Shown piece after piece: positions 34,267 to 43,109 of a DNA stretch of 64,000 bases (its first letter is position 1; every line of letters begins with the position of its first letter). The translations under genes were made by a program, and so were the position numbers. The notes beneath the pieces are model-generated. The model worked only from the letters and a program-made list of their open reading frames with translations. It ran no database searches and was not told the DNA's origin. Where the stretch lies: contig NZ_FLKH01000012.1 in the NCBI RefSeq assembly GCF_900086715.1, positions 930,001-994,000 on the forward strand. Direction: 5' to 3'. The DNA comes from Gracilibacillus timonensis (GTDB lineage Bacteria > Bacillota > Bacilli > Bacillales > Amphibacillaceae).

Positions 34267-34631
34267 TGATACGAGGAATTAGAGGAGCGACAACGGTACA
34301 GCACAACGAAGCAGAAGAGATTATTCAAGAAACAAAGAAATTGCTTGAGAAGATGTCAGAAGTCAATAAGGTAGAGCCTGAAGCCATTGCCTCTGTCCTT
34401 ATTTCCGTGACGTCAGATTTAAATGCCGCATTCCCTGCCAAGGCGCTACGCTTAATCGACGGATGGAAGTTTGTTCCGGTTATGTGTATGCCTGAAATAA
34501 ATGTGCCAGGAAGCTTAGCAGCATGTATTCGTGTCATGATGACAGTCAATACATCACAGGATCAACAAGAAGTAGAGCATATTTATTTACATGAGGCTGT
34601 TAAATTAAGACCGGATTTACAAGGCAAATAA
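34263..34631 (+). CDS. aroH: Chorismate mutase (AroH type)
   Basis: A 122-residue monofunctional trimeric chorismate mutase that makes prephenate. MMIRGIRGATTV at the N-terminus holds the active-site Arg; further conserved parts are TSDLNAAFPAKALR and CIRVMMTVNT. The start ATG overlaps the aroB stop (ATGA). In B. subtilis the trpEDCFBA genes come next; here hisC follows after 30 bases. Confidence 0.97.
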   Translation: MMIRGIRGATTVQHNEAEEIIQETKKLLEKMSEVNKVEPEAIASVLISVTSDLNAAFPAKALRLIDGWKFVPVMCMPEINVPGSLAACIRVMMTVNTSQDQQEVEHIYLHEAVKLRPDLQGK

Positions 34632-34661
34632 AGATTAAGAGATAAGGAAGGAGTGTCTACG

Positions 34662-35756
34662 ATGCAAGCCAAGAAAGTCTTTCAATCGATGGCACCATAT
34701 ACACCAGGAAAACAAATAGAAGAAGTGAAGCAAGCGTATGGACTCAACCATATTGTCAAACTAGCTTCCAATGAAAATCCTTTTGGCTACTCGGAAAAGG
34801 TGAAACAGTTGATACCAAATCTGCTCGATCATCTCGAGAAATACCCTGATGGAAATGCTACAGGTTTGCGAAAAAAATTAGCCAATTATTTAGAGGTTGA
34901 GGAAGAACAGATTATATTTGGCTGTGGATCGGATGAAGTGATCGACTTTATTTGCCGTACGTATTTAGAAAAAGGCACTAATACGATCATGGCGACACCA
35001 ACCTTCCCTCAATATCGCCATAATGCGATTATTCAAGGTGCAGAAGTGATCGAAGTACCTTTAATAGACGGTTATCACGATTTAAAAACGATGTTAAACC
35101 AGATTAATAGTCAAACAAGAGTGGTTTGGCTATGTTCTCCTAATAATCCAACGGGCTCCTTGATTAGCCGTGACAAACTTGTGCACTTTTTAGACAACTG
35201 TCCGGAAGAAGTGATGGTTGTATTGGATGAAGCTTATTATGAATATATTGAGGCCTCCAAAAATCCACAGAGTATTCAACTGCTGGATCGGTATAAGAAC
35301 CTAGTCGTACTACGCACTTTCTCTAAGGCTTATGGGTTAGCCAATCTACGGGTAGGCTATGGAGTAGCATCTAAGAAAGTAGCCACGTTGTTGAATATAG
35401 CGCGAGGACCATTTAATACTACCTCACTTTCTCAGGCAGCAGCGGTGGAGGCGTTAGACGATGAGGCATTTTTATCGTACACCTATGAAAAGAATCTTGT
35501 TAATAAGCAAGCCTTTATGGAGGCGTGTGAAGAGCTTGGTTTGAGCTATTATGACTCCGAAGCTAATTTCTTGTTTGTGAAATTACCGACGAGTGGTGAT
35601 GCATTGACGGAGTATTTACTAGAGAATGGTTTTATTGTCCGGTCTGGTGAGGCGTTAGGTCATCCAAATGGGGTACGGATAACGATTGGAACGGAAGAAC
35701 AAATGAAAGAACTTGCCCAGCATATCAAACAGTTCTTGGCCCTGCATAAGGCCTAA
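34662..35756 (+). CDS. hisC: Histidinol-phosphate / aromatic aminotransferase
   Basis: A 364-residue fold type I PLP aminotransferase. It acts in histidine synthesis and, in Bacillus, also in Phe/Tyr synthesis, which explains its place in an aro operon. LASNENPFG, CSPNNPTGS, LDEAYYEY and the PLP-lysine motif TFSKAYGLANLRVGY (about 218-232) are present. ATG 34662 follows AAGGAGTG; a GTG nine bases upstream is a less likely start. Confidence 0.96.
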   Translation: MQAKKVFQSMAPYTPGKQIEEVKQAYGLNHIVKLASNENPFGYSEKVKQLIPNLLDHLEKYPDGNATGLRKKLANYLEVEEEQIIFGCGSDEVIDFICRTYLEKGTNTIMATPTFPQYRHNAIIQGAEVIEVPLIDGYHDLKTMLNQINSQTRVVWLCSPNNPTGSLISRDKLVHFLDNCPEEVMVVLDEAYYEYIEASKNPQSIQLLDRYKNLVVLRTFSKAYGLANLRVGYGVASKKVATLLNIARGPFNTTSLSQAAAVEALDDEAFLSYTYEKNLVNKQAFMEACEELGLSYYDSEANFLFVKLPTSGDALTEYLLENGFIVRSGEALGHPNGVRITIGTEEQMKELAQHIKQFLALHKA

Positions 35757-35949
35757 CTAGCCCCCTGGGTTACTCTAAACGTCCGCTTAACTTTTGCATA
35801 TCCTTTTTTGAGATAATCCAATCATCCTCTATAAAGACTTGATCAGAGCGGGTTATTTTATAACACGGTATGCAGCTTTGCTTATGTATGTAAGAGTTCA
35901 AGCGATTATGCGAGGCATTCTTTACTAAAGATATAGAAGGAGAATCATC

Positions 35950-37050
35950 GTGAAACAAACGGTTTTAATAGCGGGTCTCGGATTAATTGGCGGCTCACTT
36001 GCTTTGAATATAAAGGAAACAGCAGATATCAAATTGATTGGGTATGATTCCAATCAGACCACGTTACAGTATGCGTTGCTGCATCAAATGATTGAGGAAA
36101 GCTATCAGGATTTTGGCGAGGCAGTGAAGACAGCAGATATCTGTATTCTGGCCGCCCCAGTGTCCGTCACCGTCGAGTTAATTAAAGAATTAAATGAAAT
36201 GGAGTTGGACCATCATTTGATCGTATCAGACGTCGGATCGGTAAAAGGCCCTGTTATGGAAGCAGCTGGTCAGCTTACCACCAACCAAGTAGCCTTTATT
36301 GGTGGTCATCCAATGGCAGGTTCACACAAAAAGGGTGTACAAGCTGCCAAAAAATATCTGTTTGAGAATGCCATTTATGTATTATCGCCGACAGAAAGCA
36401 GTACACCAGACGATATCCAAAAATTAAAGGCATTATTAGCGCCAACAAAAGCCAAATTCATTGTACTGGAGCCTGAAGAGCATGATGAAATGACCAGCGT
36501 AATTTCTCATTTTCCACATTTAATCGCTTCTTCCTTGGTGCATCAAGCGAGAAATTGGCAAAAAACACATCCATATATCCCAAAACTTGCAGCCGGTGGT
36601 TTTCGTGATATTACGAGAATTGCTTCAAGCAATCCATTGATGTGGCGAGAGATCTTTTTTCAAAACCGTACTAAAATGAGTCGTCTGCTTTCTGACTGGA
36701 TCGAGGAAATGGAAGGGTTGAAACAGCTGATTGATACGGGAGAAAAATCACAAATACAGGCATACTTGGAAGATGCGAAGGAGTATCGGGATGGGCTTGA
36801 TAAGAAGCAGCGTGGCGCCATTTTGTCTTATTATGATATTTATGTCGGTATCCTGGACCAGCCAGGTGCTTTACTGCAGGTAATCGAACTATTAGCAGAC
36901 CATGATATCAGCATTAATAATATTGAAATCCTTGAGATTAGAGAAGGAATTACCGGGATGTTACGTATTAGTTTTCAAAATAAGAATGATCAAGAGTTAA
37001 GCTATGCCATTCTCAAAAAGCATAACTATGACACAGTGATCGAAGAATAG
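35950..37050 (+). CDS. tyrA: Prephenate dehydrogenase with ACT domain
   Basis: A 366-residue NAD+-dependent enzyme that oxidises prephenate to 4-hydroxyphenylpyruvate for tyrosine. The Rossmann motif GLGLIGGSLA lies at residues 9-18, GGHPMAGSHKKG holds the catalytic His, and an ACT regulatory domain (about 295-365, YVGILDQPGALLQVIELL) probably binds tyrosine. Start is GTG with AAGGAG upstream. It follows hisC after 193 bases and precedes aroA. Confidence 0.96.
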   Translation: MKQTVLIAGLGLIGGSLALNIKETADIKLIGYDSNQTTLQYALLHQMIEESYQDFGEAVKTADICILAAPVSVTVELIKELNEMELDHHLIVSDVGSVKGPVMEAAGQLTTNQVAFIGGHPMAGSHKKGVQAAKKYLFENAIYVLSPTESSTPDDIQKLKALLAPTKAKFIVLEPEEHDEMTSVISHFPHLIASSLVHQARNWQKTHPYIPKLAAGGFRDITRIASSNPLMWREIFFQNRTKMSRLLSDWIEEMEGLKQLIDTGEKSQIQAYLEDAKEYRDGLDKKQRGAILSYYDIYVGILDQPGALLQVIELLADHDISINNIEILEIREGITGMLRISFQNKNDQELSYAILKKHNYDTVIEE

Positions 37051-37062
37051 GAGAGGTGGACC

Positions 37063-38355
37063 TTGTCACAAAAGCTATTATCATATGAGCAAAAGAGATT
37101 AGCAGGTTCTATAGCTGTTCCAGGAGATAAATCGATTTCGCACCGAGCGATTATGTTTGGATCACTTGCCGAAGGTACGACAACTGTTACAAACTTTCTG
37201 GCAGGTGAAGATTGCTTATCCACGATTGCTGCATTCCAAGGGATGGGAGTATCCATAGAGCGTGAGAATAATACCGTGAGGATCCAGTCACAAGGCGTTT
37301 CCGGCTTGAAAGAGCCATCTCAACCGATTAATCTTGGGAATTCTGGAACAACAGCAAGGCTTTTATTAGGGGTTCTTGCTGGACTTCCTTTTCACTTTAC
37401 CTTATATGGTGATGAATCTTTATCTAAAAGACCGATGGACCGAATTGCGAATCCATTGCGTGAGATGGGAGCCATTATCGATGGGCGAGAGAATGGCAGG
37501 CTGCTGCCGATGTCGGTGCGTGGTCAGCAATTGCATCCCATTCATTTTCATCCACCTGTCAAAAGCGCCCAGATTAAATCTGGAGTTTTGTTAGCAGGTT
37601 TGTTGACAAATGGGGTAACAACCGTTGAAGAAGAAACGAAGACTCGTGACCATACGGAAAACATGCTGCAGGCATTTGGAGCGGATGTGAGGGTTGACGG
37701 TACCAAGGTTTCGATTGAGGGAAATAAATCACTGTACGCTTGTGATATCGAAGTGCCAGGAGATATTTCCTCTGCCGCTTTTTTCTTAGTCGCCGCAGCT
37801 ATCGTACCTAATAGCAGTCTAACGGTAGAAAATGTAGGGTTGAATCCAACTCGTACGGGAATTGTGGATGTATTAAACATGATGGGGGTTTCCATTGAAA
37901 TGACCAAAACAAAAGTTATTGGTGGAGAACCGATCGGCGATATCCACGTCCAATCTTCTTCCTTGAATCATGCGGTTATTGAAGGAGACATTATTCCGAG
38001 TATTATAGATGAAATCCCGATTATCGCCTTACTTGCCACACAGGCGCAAGGGGAGACGATTATTAAGGATGCAGCCGAGTTGCGTTTTAAAGAGACTGAT
38101 CGAATCGCAGCGGTTGTAAGTACCTTAACTCAGTTAGGAGCAAACATAACGGCAACAGAGGATGGCATGATCATCCAAGGAAAAACACCACTTCACGGCG
38201 GCGTTACCAAATCGTTTGGTGACCACCGTATCGGTATGATGATCGCCATCGCTTCTCTCTTAACGGAAGAGCCGATTGCATTACATGATGATAAATGTAT
38301 CGCTATTTCTTATCCAACTTTTTTTGAAGACTTAGAGAAACTATTGGCGAAATAA
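37063..38355 (+). CDS. aroA: 5-enolpyruvylshikimate-3-phosphate synthase
   Basis: A 430-residue EPSP synthase (aroE in B. subtilis). Motifs: GDKSISHRA (residues 21-29), LGNSGTTARLLLG (about 91-103), RPMDRI, KETDRI and GDHRIGM. The sequence NLGNSGTTAR in the PEP loop and the overall pattern look like the class II enzymes typical of Bacilli, but that is a judgement by eye. Start is TTG with GAGAGGTGG upstream. It is the last gene of the aromatic operon. Confidence 0.97.
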   Translation: MSQKLLSYEQKRLAGSIAVPGDKSISHRAIMFGSLAEGTTTVTNFLAGEDCLSTIAAFQGMGVSIERENNTVRIQSQGVSGLKEPSQPINLGNSGTTARLLLGVLAGLPFHFTLYGDESLSKRPMDRIANPLREMGAIIDGRENGRLLPMSVRGQQLHPIHFHPPVKSAQIKSGVLLAGLLTNGVTTVEEETKTRDHTENMLQAFGADVRVDGTKVSIEGNKSLYACDIEVPGDISSAAFFLVAAAIVPNSSLTVENVGLNPTRTGIVDVLNMMGVSIEMTKTKVIGGEPIGDIHVQSSSLNHAVIEGDIIPSIIDEIPIIALLATQAQGETIIKDAAELRFKETDRIAAVVSTLTQLGANITATEDGMIIQGKTPLHGGVTKSFGDHRIGMMIAIASLLTEEPIALHDDKCIAISYPTFFEDLEKLLAK

Positions 38356-38365
38356 AACGAATAAA

Positions 38366-38401
38366 CACCATGTTGAAACTGCTATTCAACATGGTGCTTT
38401 T
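38366..38401 (+). terminator. Intrinsic terminator of the aromatic operon
   Basis: CACCATGTTGAA and TTCAACATGGTG form a 12-pair stem followed by CTTTTCG. Confidence 0.88.
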
Positions 38402-38424
38402 CGTGTTGCCCATAACAACACCTT

Positions 38425-38600
38425 TGAATATCGTACCAATAAAGTGAATGATGTAAAGTAGCGGATTCATTCTATATAGTAAAATGGATTGTGTGTCTGC
38501 ACTAATAAGTGCTGTGGAAATAATCGGATAAGACAGTTTATAATCCTTGATATAATAGGACTTGGAATGATTTGACCTGGGACGAATCGGTAGTCAGCAT
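38425..38600. repeat. Dispersed intergenic repeat, copy 5 (two partial units)
   Basis: The first unit has TATCGTACCAATAAAGTGAA (38429-38448) and TGATGTAAAGTAG (38449-38461), then TAGTAAAATGGATTGTGTG and GTGCTGTGGAAATAATCGG. A second outer end in the same direction starts at ATAATCCTTGATATAATAGG (38540-38559) and runs through GGAATGATTTGACC and ACGAATCGG. The remaining 300 bases up to ypiA (38601-38900) show no gene or module. Confidence 0.65.
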
Positions 38601-38900
38601 TTTCTTATGATATAAGTGGAATGAAATAATTTCTCATTGATATCGGATAGATGCTCTTGATCCATTTAGGCGGTATGATGGATCAAACGAAGTATTATCA
38701 GGAAATCATGCGAGCAAAGACTTGCCAGTCACACGTTTTAGTTACATTTATACGTTCAACTTATATAGTAATAAAGGAACAGGCGAGTTTTGTCCGGTTT
38801 TAAAATAACAAAAGAATATCAAGTCCTTCGAGTTGCTCGTTTGTCACGAATTCGATAAAATTACATTATAGTATGAGACGTAAAGGAAAGGTGGAAGCCA

Positions 38901-40172
38901 TTGGATATCATTGAACAGTCAGTAGAGATGATTCAGCGGGGCGAGGTGGAGCAAGCACTAACGCTACTTATGGATACTGCAAAAACGGCGGATGTAAATA
39001 CGCAATTAGAAATTACGCAAATTTTTGTCGACCTAGGAAATCATGACCTAGCAGAAGAGGTACTGCAAGAAATTTTAGCCATTGAGCCGGAAAATGGCGA
39101 GGCAAAGATTATGTTAGCAGATATTATGACCGATAACGAACAAGATGAGCAAGCTATAACCCTCTTAAATGAAATCACAGAAGATAACCCTAATTATTTG
39201 CAGGCATTAGTCCAGTTAGCCGATCTCTATCAGGTGCAAGGACTGTTTGAAGTAGCAGAACAAAAATTGCTAGCGGCAAAAAACATGGCACCCGATGAGC
39301 CGATTATCGATTTTGCCTTAGGAGAATTACTCTTCTCAGCAGGAGAATATCACAAGTCTATTGTCTATTATGAAAATGTGCGTAAGCTGACACAAGAGTT
39401 TGCTAATGTAAACATTGATAGCCGTTTAGCAGAGGCTTACGCGTTAAACGGTGAATTTGAGACATCTTTAGCCTACTATCAAACGTTAGATACAGAAGAT
39501 CCTGATATACTGTTTCGTTATGGTTTTATGGCCTATAAATCAGAACGGTATGAAATTGCGATTAAAACATGGGAAAACTTATTGAAAGGTGAAGTAGAAT
39601 ATCCATCTGTTTATTTGTATCTCGCCAGGGCATATGAACAGGAAGGTCTGATGGATGAAGCCTATCAAACGGCGATCACAGGCGTAGAAATGGATCCACT
39701 CAATAAGGAAATGCGTCTTACAGCAGGACAAATCTGCTTAAAGGCCGGAGAATATCATGAAGCTATCACACAGGTGAAACGTGCTATATCGATTGACAAT
39801 GAATATCAAGAGGCATTGCTTTTCTTGATAGAAGTCTTTAAAACGCAAGAGGATTATCAAGAAATTATTACATTATTAACCATAGAAATGGAAGTCGAAG
39901 AACTGGATGGCATTTTCGCATGGGAACTTGCACAAGCTTATAATGAGGAAGAAGCGTTTAAAGAGGCATTAAATGCCTATCAAAGTGCATATAATAAATT
40001 AAATAAAGATACGGATTTCTTAAAGGATTATGGTTATTTCCTAGTGGAAGAAGGCAATATTCATCAAGCTATTCAAGTTTTTGAAGAGTATTTACAGTTG
40101 GAACCTTCGGACTTCGATATTGCCCAAAATCTAGAACGATTAAAAGAACAACATGGCGATACTCTCTTATAA
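38901..40172 (+). CDS. ypiA: TPR-repeat protein YpiA
   Basis: A 423-residue cytoplasmic protein made of about ten to eleven tetratricopeptide repeats (regular AxxLxxxGxxxxA pattern, e.g. LVQLADLYQVQGLFEVAEQ). It is strongly acidic. Function unknown; a scaffold or chaperone role is only general TPR expectation. Position before ypiB-ypiF-qcrABC matches B. subtilis ypiA. Start is TTG preceded by AAAGGTGG. Confidence 0.88.
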   Translation: MDIIEQSVEMIQRGEVEQALTLLMDTAKTADVNTQLEITQIFVDLGNHDLAEEVLQEILAIEPENGEAKIMLADIMTDNEQDEQAITLLNEITEDNPNYLQALVQLADLYQVQGLFEVAEQKLLAAKNMAPDEPIIDFALGELLFSAGEYHKSIVYYENVRKLTQEFANVNIDSRLAEAYALNGEFETSLAYYQTLDTEDPDILFRYGFMAYKSERYEIAIKTWENLLKGEVEYPSVYLYLARAYEQEGLMDEAYQTAITGVEMDPLNKEMRLTAGQICLKAGEYHEAITQVKRAISIDNEYQEALLFLIEVFKTQEDYQEIITLLTIEMEVEELDGIFAWELAQAYNEEEAFKEALNAYQSAYNKLNKDTDFLKDYGYFLVEEGNIHQAIQVFEEYLQLEPSDFDIAQNLERLKEQHGDTLL

Positions 40173-40330
40173 AAGGGAAACTTCATTACAGTGCCGCACT
40201 GAATGTTAGTTGAACCAATCGGGTCGTTACTGGCTTTTAAGTCTCCACACAAACAGGAGTATTGCCTCTTTCTGGAAGTGGGGGTCTTACAAACAGTTAC
40301 ATAGCGATAAAAATGGAGGGGAATAATAAA

Positions 40331-40888
40331 TTGGAAACTTCGGTGCAAACAGAAGATAAAAAGGATTTTATTGAATGGTTTCTGCGTCATTATCAGTTGA
40401 AAAAGCGGGAAAGTGTTTGGATACTCAATTACTTATTGAACCATGAGGAGTTATTACAACAGGTTCACTTTGTATTAGAAGCACGTTTTTGTCCAAGAGC
40501 CATGATTATTTCTACACATTGTTCCAATGAGATTGCCTTTCGTTTTTACAAAAAACATATTGTAACCACCGATGCCGATAAATCATTCCATGATATTCGC
40601 TTACATGCAACAGAACCGATGTATATTCAACTGAATTTTAAAAATGTCAAACGTTGTATTCCTTATATGAAAGTACTGGAAGATAATCCTTTTATCCCTG
40701 ATGATTATTTTCTTACTGGGAGCGACAAAAAGGTGATGGAGAAGTGGCTGGATTATTCTATCTATGAATATCAAAGGGTTAAATTACTTCAGCAAATAAA
40801 CGATGCCTTGGACGAGAGAGACCAGCAATTATTTCTATACTATACAGATCAGTTGAATAAATTAGGTATGTCATACCAAAAGGATTAA
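40331..40888 (+). CDS. ypiB: UPF0302 protein YpiB
   Basis: A 185-residue protein of the UPF0302 family. Recognisable blocks are WILNYLLNHEELL, HFVLEARFCPRAM, TTDADKSFHDIRL and YIQLNFK. I place the start at TTG 40331 because GGAGGGG lies upstream at good spacing and because DKK then falls at residues 9-11, as in B. subtilis YpiB. The frame is open to 40262 but without an SD. In B. subtilis, this protein has been linked to control of membrane-associated proteolysis and QcrA stability; I cannot test that here. Confidence 0.88.
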   Translation: METSVQTEDKKDFIEWFLRHYQLKKRESVWILNYLLNHEELLQQVHFVLEARFCPRAMIISTHCSNEIAFRFYKKHIVTTDADKSFHDIRLHATEPMYIQLNFKNVKRCIPYMKVLEDNPFIPDDYFLTGSDKKVMEKWLDYSIYEYQRVKLLQQINDALDERDQQLFLYYTDQLNKLGMSYQKD

Positions 40889-41218
40889 GAATAGTTACGG
40901 GCTTAAAAATGTAATGCTGAAGGGTTTTGTTTTATGTTCCGATTAATACCTTATCAAAAGCGATTAATACAAAACAAATAGTTACGAGTGGGGAGTAACT
41001 TGTCCCCACTTCAACTCTTTTTAATCTCTTCTATATATGTTGACCTTATAAAGGTAACAAAAACGTTTGGCAACAGTCCACTTGCCGCAAAATCTCTTTT
41101 ACAAGGTTTATACATCATAGGTATTGAAAAGACAAGTTAACACAGCCATTCGTTGCGTCATTTATTTCTAATGATCTGAACAAACTCATTAGCTGCAACA
41201 AGATTGGGGGGACAATAG
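40889..41218. other. Gene-free stretch between ypiB and ypiF
   Basis: It contains the ypiB terminator (40987-41020) and otherwise AT-rich sequence. No module of the repeat families and no ORF with an SD is seen. A promoter for ypiF is expected here but not identified. Confidence 0.5.
40987..41020 (+). terminator. Probable intrinsic terminator of ypiA-ypiB
   Basis: AGTGGGGA (40987-40994) pairs with TCCCCACT (41003-41010), followed by TCAACTCTTTTTAA. The tail is not immediate, so strength is uncertain. Confidence 0.65.
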
Positions 41219-41683
41219 ATGCAATGGAACAGGAAGGATATACACCTTTTTTTTCAATCAAAACCATATATTGATACGCTGTTAATCCCTTTAGATCCCA
41301 TTCAATTGCTGACGGAATCAGAGTCAGCTAAATTAGCGGATCAAACGAAAACGTTACAAATTATTTCCGATGAATTAGAACGCCAATTTATGGGAAGAAT
41401 ACTGTTAACTCCGAGTTATACTTATATCTATAATACAGACTATCAGCAAGAAATCGAGCGTTTAAATGATTGGACAAGCATGTTGTCCAACGAACATTTT
41501 CAACATATATTTTTTCTTACACACGACGTTAATTGGAAAAAACATGAACGTTTGTTAAATGGAAATTTAATATGGATTACGAGTACATCCATAGAAGATT
41601 TCCAATCGGATTACACGAAGAAATGGGTAGGGGAACAAGTAAGTCAAATCAGTGAATTAATCGGGAGTTATTGGAATGTTTAA
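41219..41683 (+). CDS. ypiF: DUF2487 family protein YpiF
   Basis: A 154-residue soluble protein of DUF2487, found directly before qcrA in Bacillaceae. No catalytic motif is visible; the fold appears alpha/beta (YIDTLLIPL, HIFFLTHD, NLIWITS strands alternate with helices). TTGGGGGGAC precedes the ATG. Location suggests a link with the bc complex, but function is unknown. Confidence 0.85.
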   Translation: MQWNRKDIHLFFQSKPYIDTLLIPLDPIQLLTESESAKLADQTKTLQIISDELERQFMGRILLTPSYTYIYNTDYQQEIERLNDWTSMLSNEHFQHIFFLTHDVNWKKHERLLNGNLIWITSTSIEDFQSDYTKKWVGEQVSQISELIGSYWNV

Positions 41684-41753
41684 TGACCTGTTCAGATGAC
41701 CAAGTGCTGAAGACATTTTCCTACATAAAAAATTGATAAAAAGATAGATTTTA

Positions 41754-41782
41754 TTGACCATAGCGTCAGTTTGCGCTATCAT
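41754..41782 (+). promoter_or_regulatory. SigA promoter of qcrABC with embedded inverted repeat
   Basis: TTGACC (41754-41759), a 17-base spacer and TATCAT (41777-41782). The spacer holds a perfect inverted repeat ATAGCG/CGCTAT (41760-41765 and 41774-41779) that overlaps the -10 box and could be a repressor operator. Confidence 0.7.
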
Positions 41783-41859
41783 AGTAATGTCCTAGTAATA
41801 TATAAGAGATGATAATGAAAATCCGTAAAGTCGGAATATGTTGTAGAGGGGGGTAAATA

Positions 41860-42390
41860 ATGTCTGAGAAAAAGCAACAAGTTTCCCGTCGCCAATTTTT
41901 AAATTATACGTTAACTGGTGTAGGGGGATTTATGGCAGCAGGAATGCTAGCACCAATGGTAAGATTTGCTATTGATCCAGTATTAGAAGCTTCGGGAGGC
42001 ACCGATATGCAAGCAGTAGTCGATGTTTCAGAGATTACCGAGGAGCCGCAACGTTTCGACTGGACGTTTGAACAAGTGGATGCATGGTATACATCAGATA
42101 CCACCAAGAGTGCTTGGGTCTATATGGACGGCAATGATGAGATTGTTGCTTTATCACCAACGTGTAAACACTTGGGGTGTGCGGTCAGTTGGAATGGTAG
42201 TGAAGATTTTCCTGAAGAATTTTATTGTCCATGCCATGGCGGTCGTTATTACAAGAACGGTCTAAACGTTCCCGATACGCCACCTGATGCTGCTTTAGAC
42301 TTATTTGAAATGGAAGTAAGAGAAGGAACTTTGTATCTTGGGGACGTAACAGAGAATCCAGTACAAACTCAAGATGAGGATCCAGTGTAG
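41860..42390 (+). CDS. qcrA: Menaquinol:cytochrome c reductase iron-sulfur subunit (Rieske)
   Basis: A 176-residue Rieske protein. It has a twin-arginine type signal anchor (SRRQFLNYT, residues 9-17, then a hydrophobic stretch), so it is likely exported folded by Tat. The [2Fe-2S] ligands are in CKHLGC (Cys102, His104, Cys107) and CPCHGG (Cys123, Cys125, His126), where Cys107 and Cys125 form the structural disulfide. It opens the qcrABC operon. AGAGGGGGG precedes the ATG. Confidence 0.97.
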   Translation: MSEKKQQVSRRQFLNYTLTGVGGFMAAGMLAPMVRFAIDPVLEASGGTDMQAVVDVSEITEEPQRFDWTFEQVDAWYTSDTTKSAWVYMDGNDEIVALSPTCKHLGCAVSWNGSEDFPEEFYCPCHGGRYYKNGLNVPDTPPDAALDLFEMEVREGTLYLGDVTENPVQTQDEDPV

Positions 42391-42408
42391 AAAGGAGGAG
42401 CTTAATAG

Positions 42409-43083
42409 ATGCTACAGAAGATTTATGATTGGATAGATGAGCGAGTAGACATAACTCCTTTATGGCGAGATATTGCAGATCATGAAGTGCCAGAACATGT
42501 TAATCCAGCCCATCACTTTTCAGCGTTTGTTTATTGTTTTGGCGGTTTAACGTTTTTTGTCACCGTTATTCAAATCCTGTCTGGTATGTTTTTGACGATG
42601 TATTATGTTCCGGATATTGAAAATGCTTGGCGTTCTGTGTATTATTTGCAAACAGAAGTGGCGCATGGTCAAATCGTTAGAGGAATGCACCATTGGGGAG
42701 CTAGTGTAGTAATCGTCATGTTATTTTTACATACTTTACGTGTTTTCTTTCAAGGTGCCTACAAAAAACCACGTGAGCTTAACTGGATGGTTGGGGTATT
42801 AATTTTCTTTGTTATGCTTGCTTTAGGTTTAACCGGTTACTTGTTACCGTGGGATAACAAGGCTTATTTCGCAACAGTCGTAACGCTTGAGATTGCGGAA
42901 GGGGTCCCATTTATTGGGGAAATGGCGAAGACGTTGCTAAATGGAGATCCAAGTATTATAGGTGCACAAACATTGGCAAGATTTTTTGCCATCCATGTAT
43001 TTTTCTTACCGGCAGCTTTGTTTGTGTTAATGGGTATCCACTTTATAATGATTAGAAAACAAGGTATTTCAGGTCCACTATAG
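42409..43083 (+). CDS. qcrB: Menaquinol:cytochrome c reductase cytochrome b subunit
   Basis: A 224-residue cytochrome b6-type subunit with four membrane helices. Helix II carries HHWGASVVIVMLFLHTLRVF with heme-ligand His residues; the second pair lies in helix IV (ARFFAIHVFFLPAALFVLMGIHF). A Cys near the start of helix I (VYCFGG) matches the covalent heme c-like attachment position known from b6-type proteins. AAAGGAGGAG precedes the ATG, 18 bases after qcrA. Confidence 0.97.
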   Translation: MLQKIYDWIDERVDITPLWRDIADHEVPEHVNPAHHFSAFVYCFGGLTFFVTVIQILSGMFLTMYYVPDIENAWRSVYYLQTEVAHGQIVRGMHHWGASVVIVMLFLHTLRVFFQGAYKKPRELNWMVGVLIFFVMLALGLTGYLLPWDNKAYFATVVTLEIAEGVPFIGEMAKTLLNGDPSIIGAQTLARFFAIHVFFLPAALFVLMGIHFIMIRKQGISGPL

Positions 43084-43109
43084 AATAAGCAGATAAAGGA
43101 GGGATAGCT

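Noticed and set aside
40262-40330. Longer N-terminus for YpiB
   Set aside because: No SD before the earlier codons. The TTG at 40331 has one and aligns with the family N-terminus.
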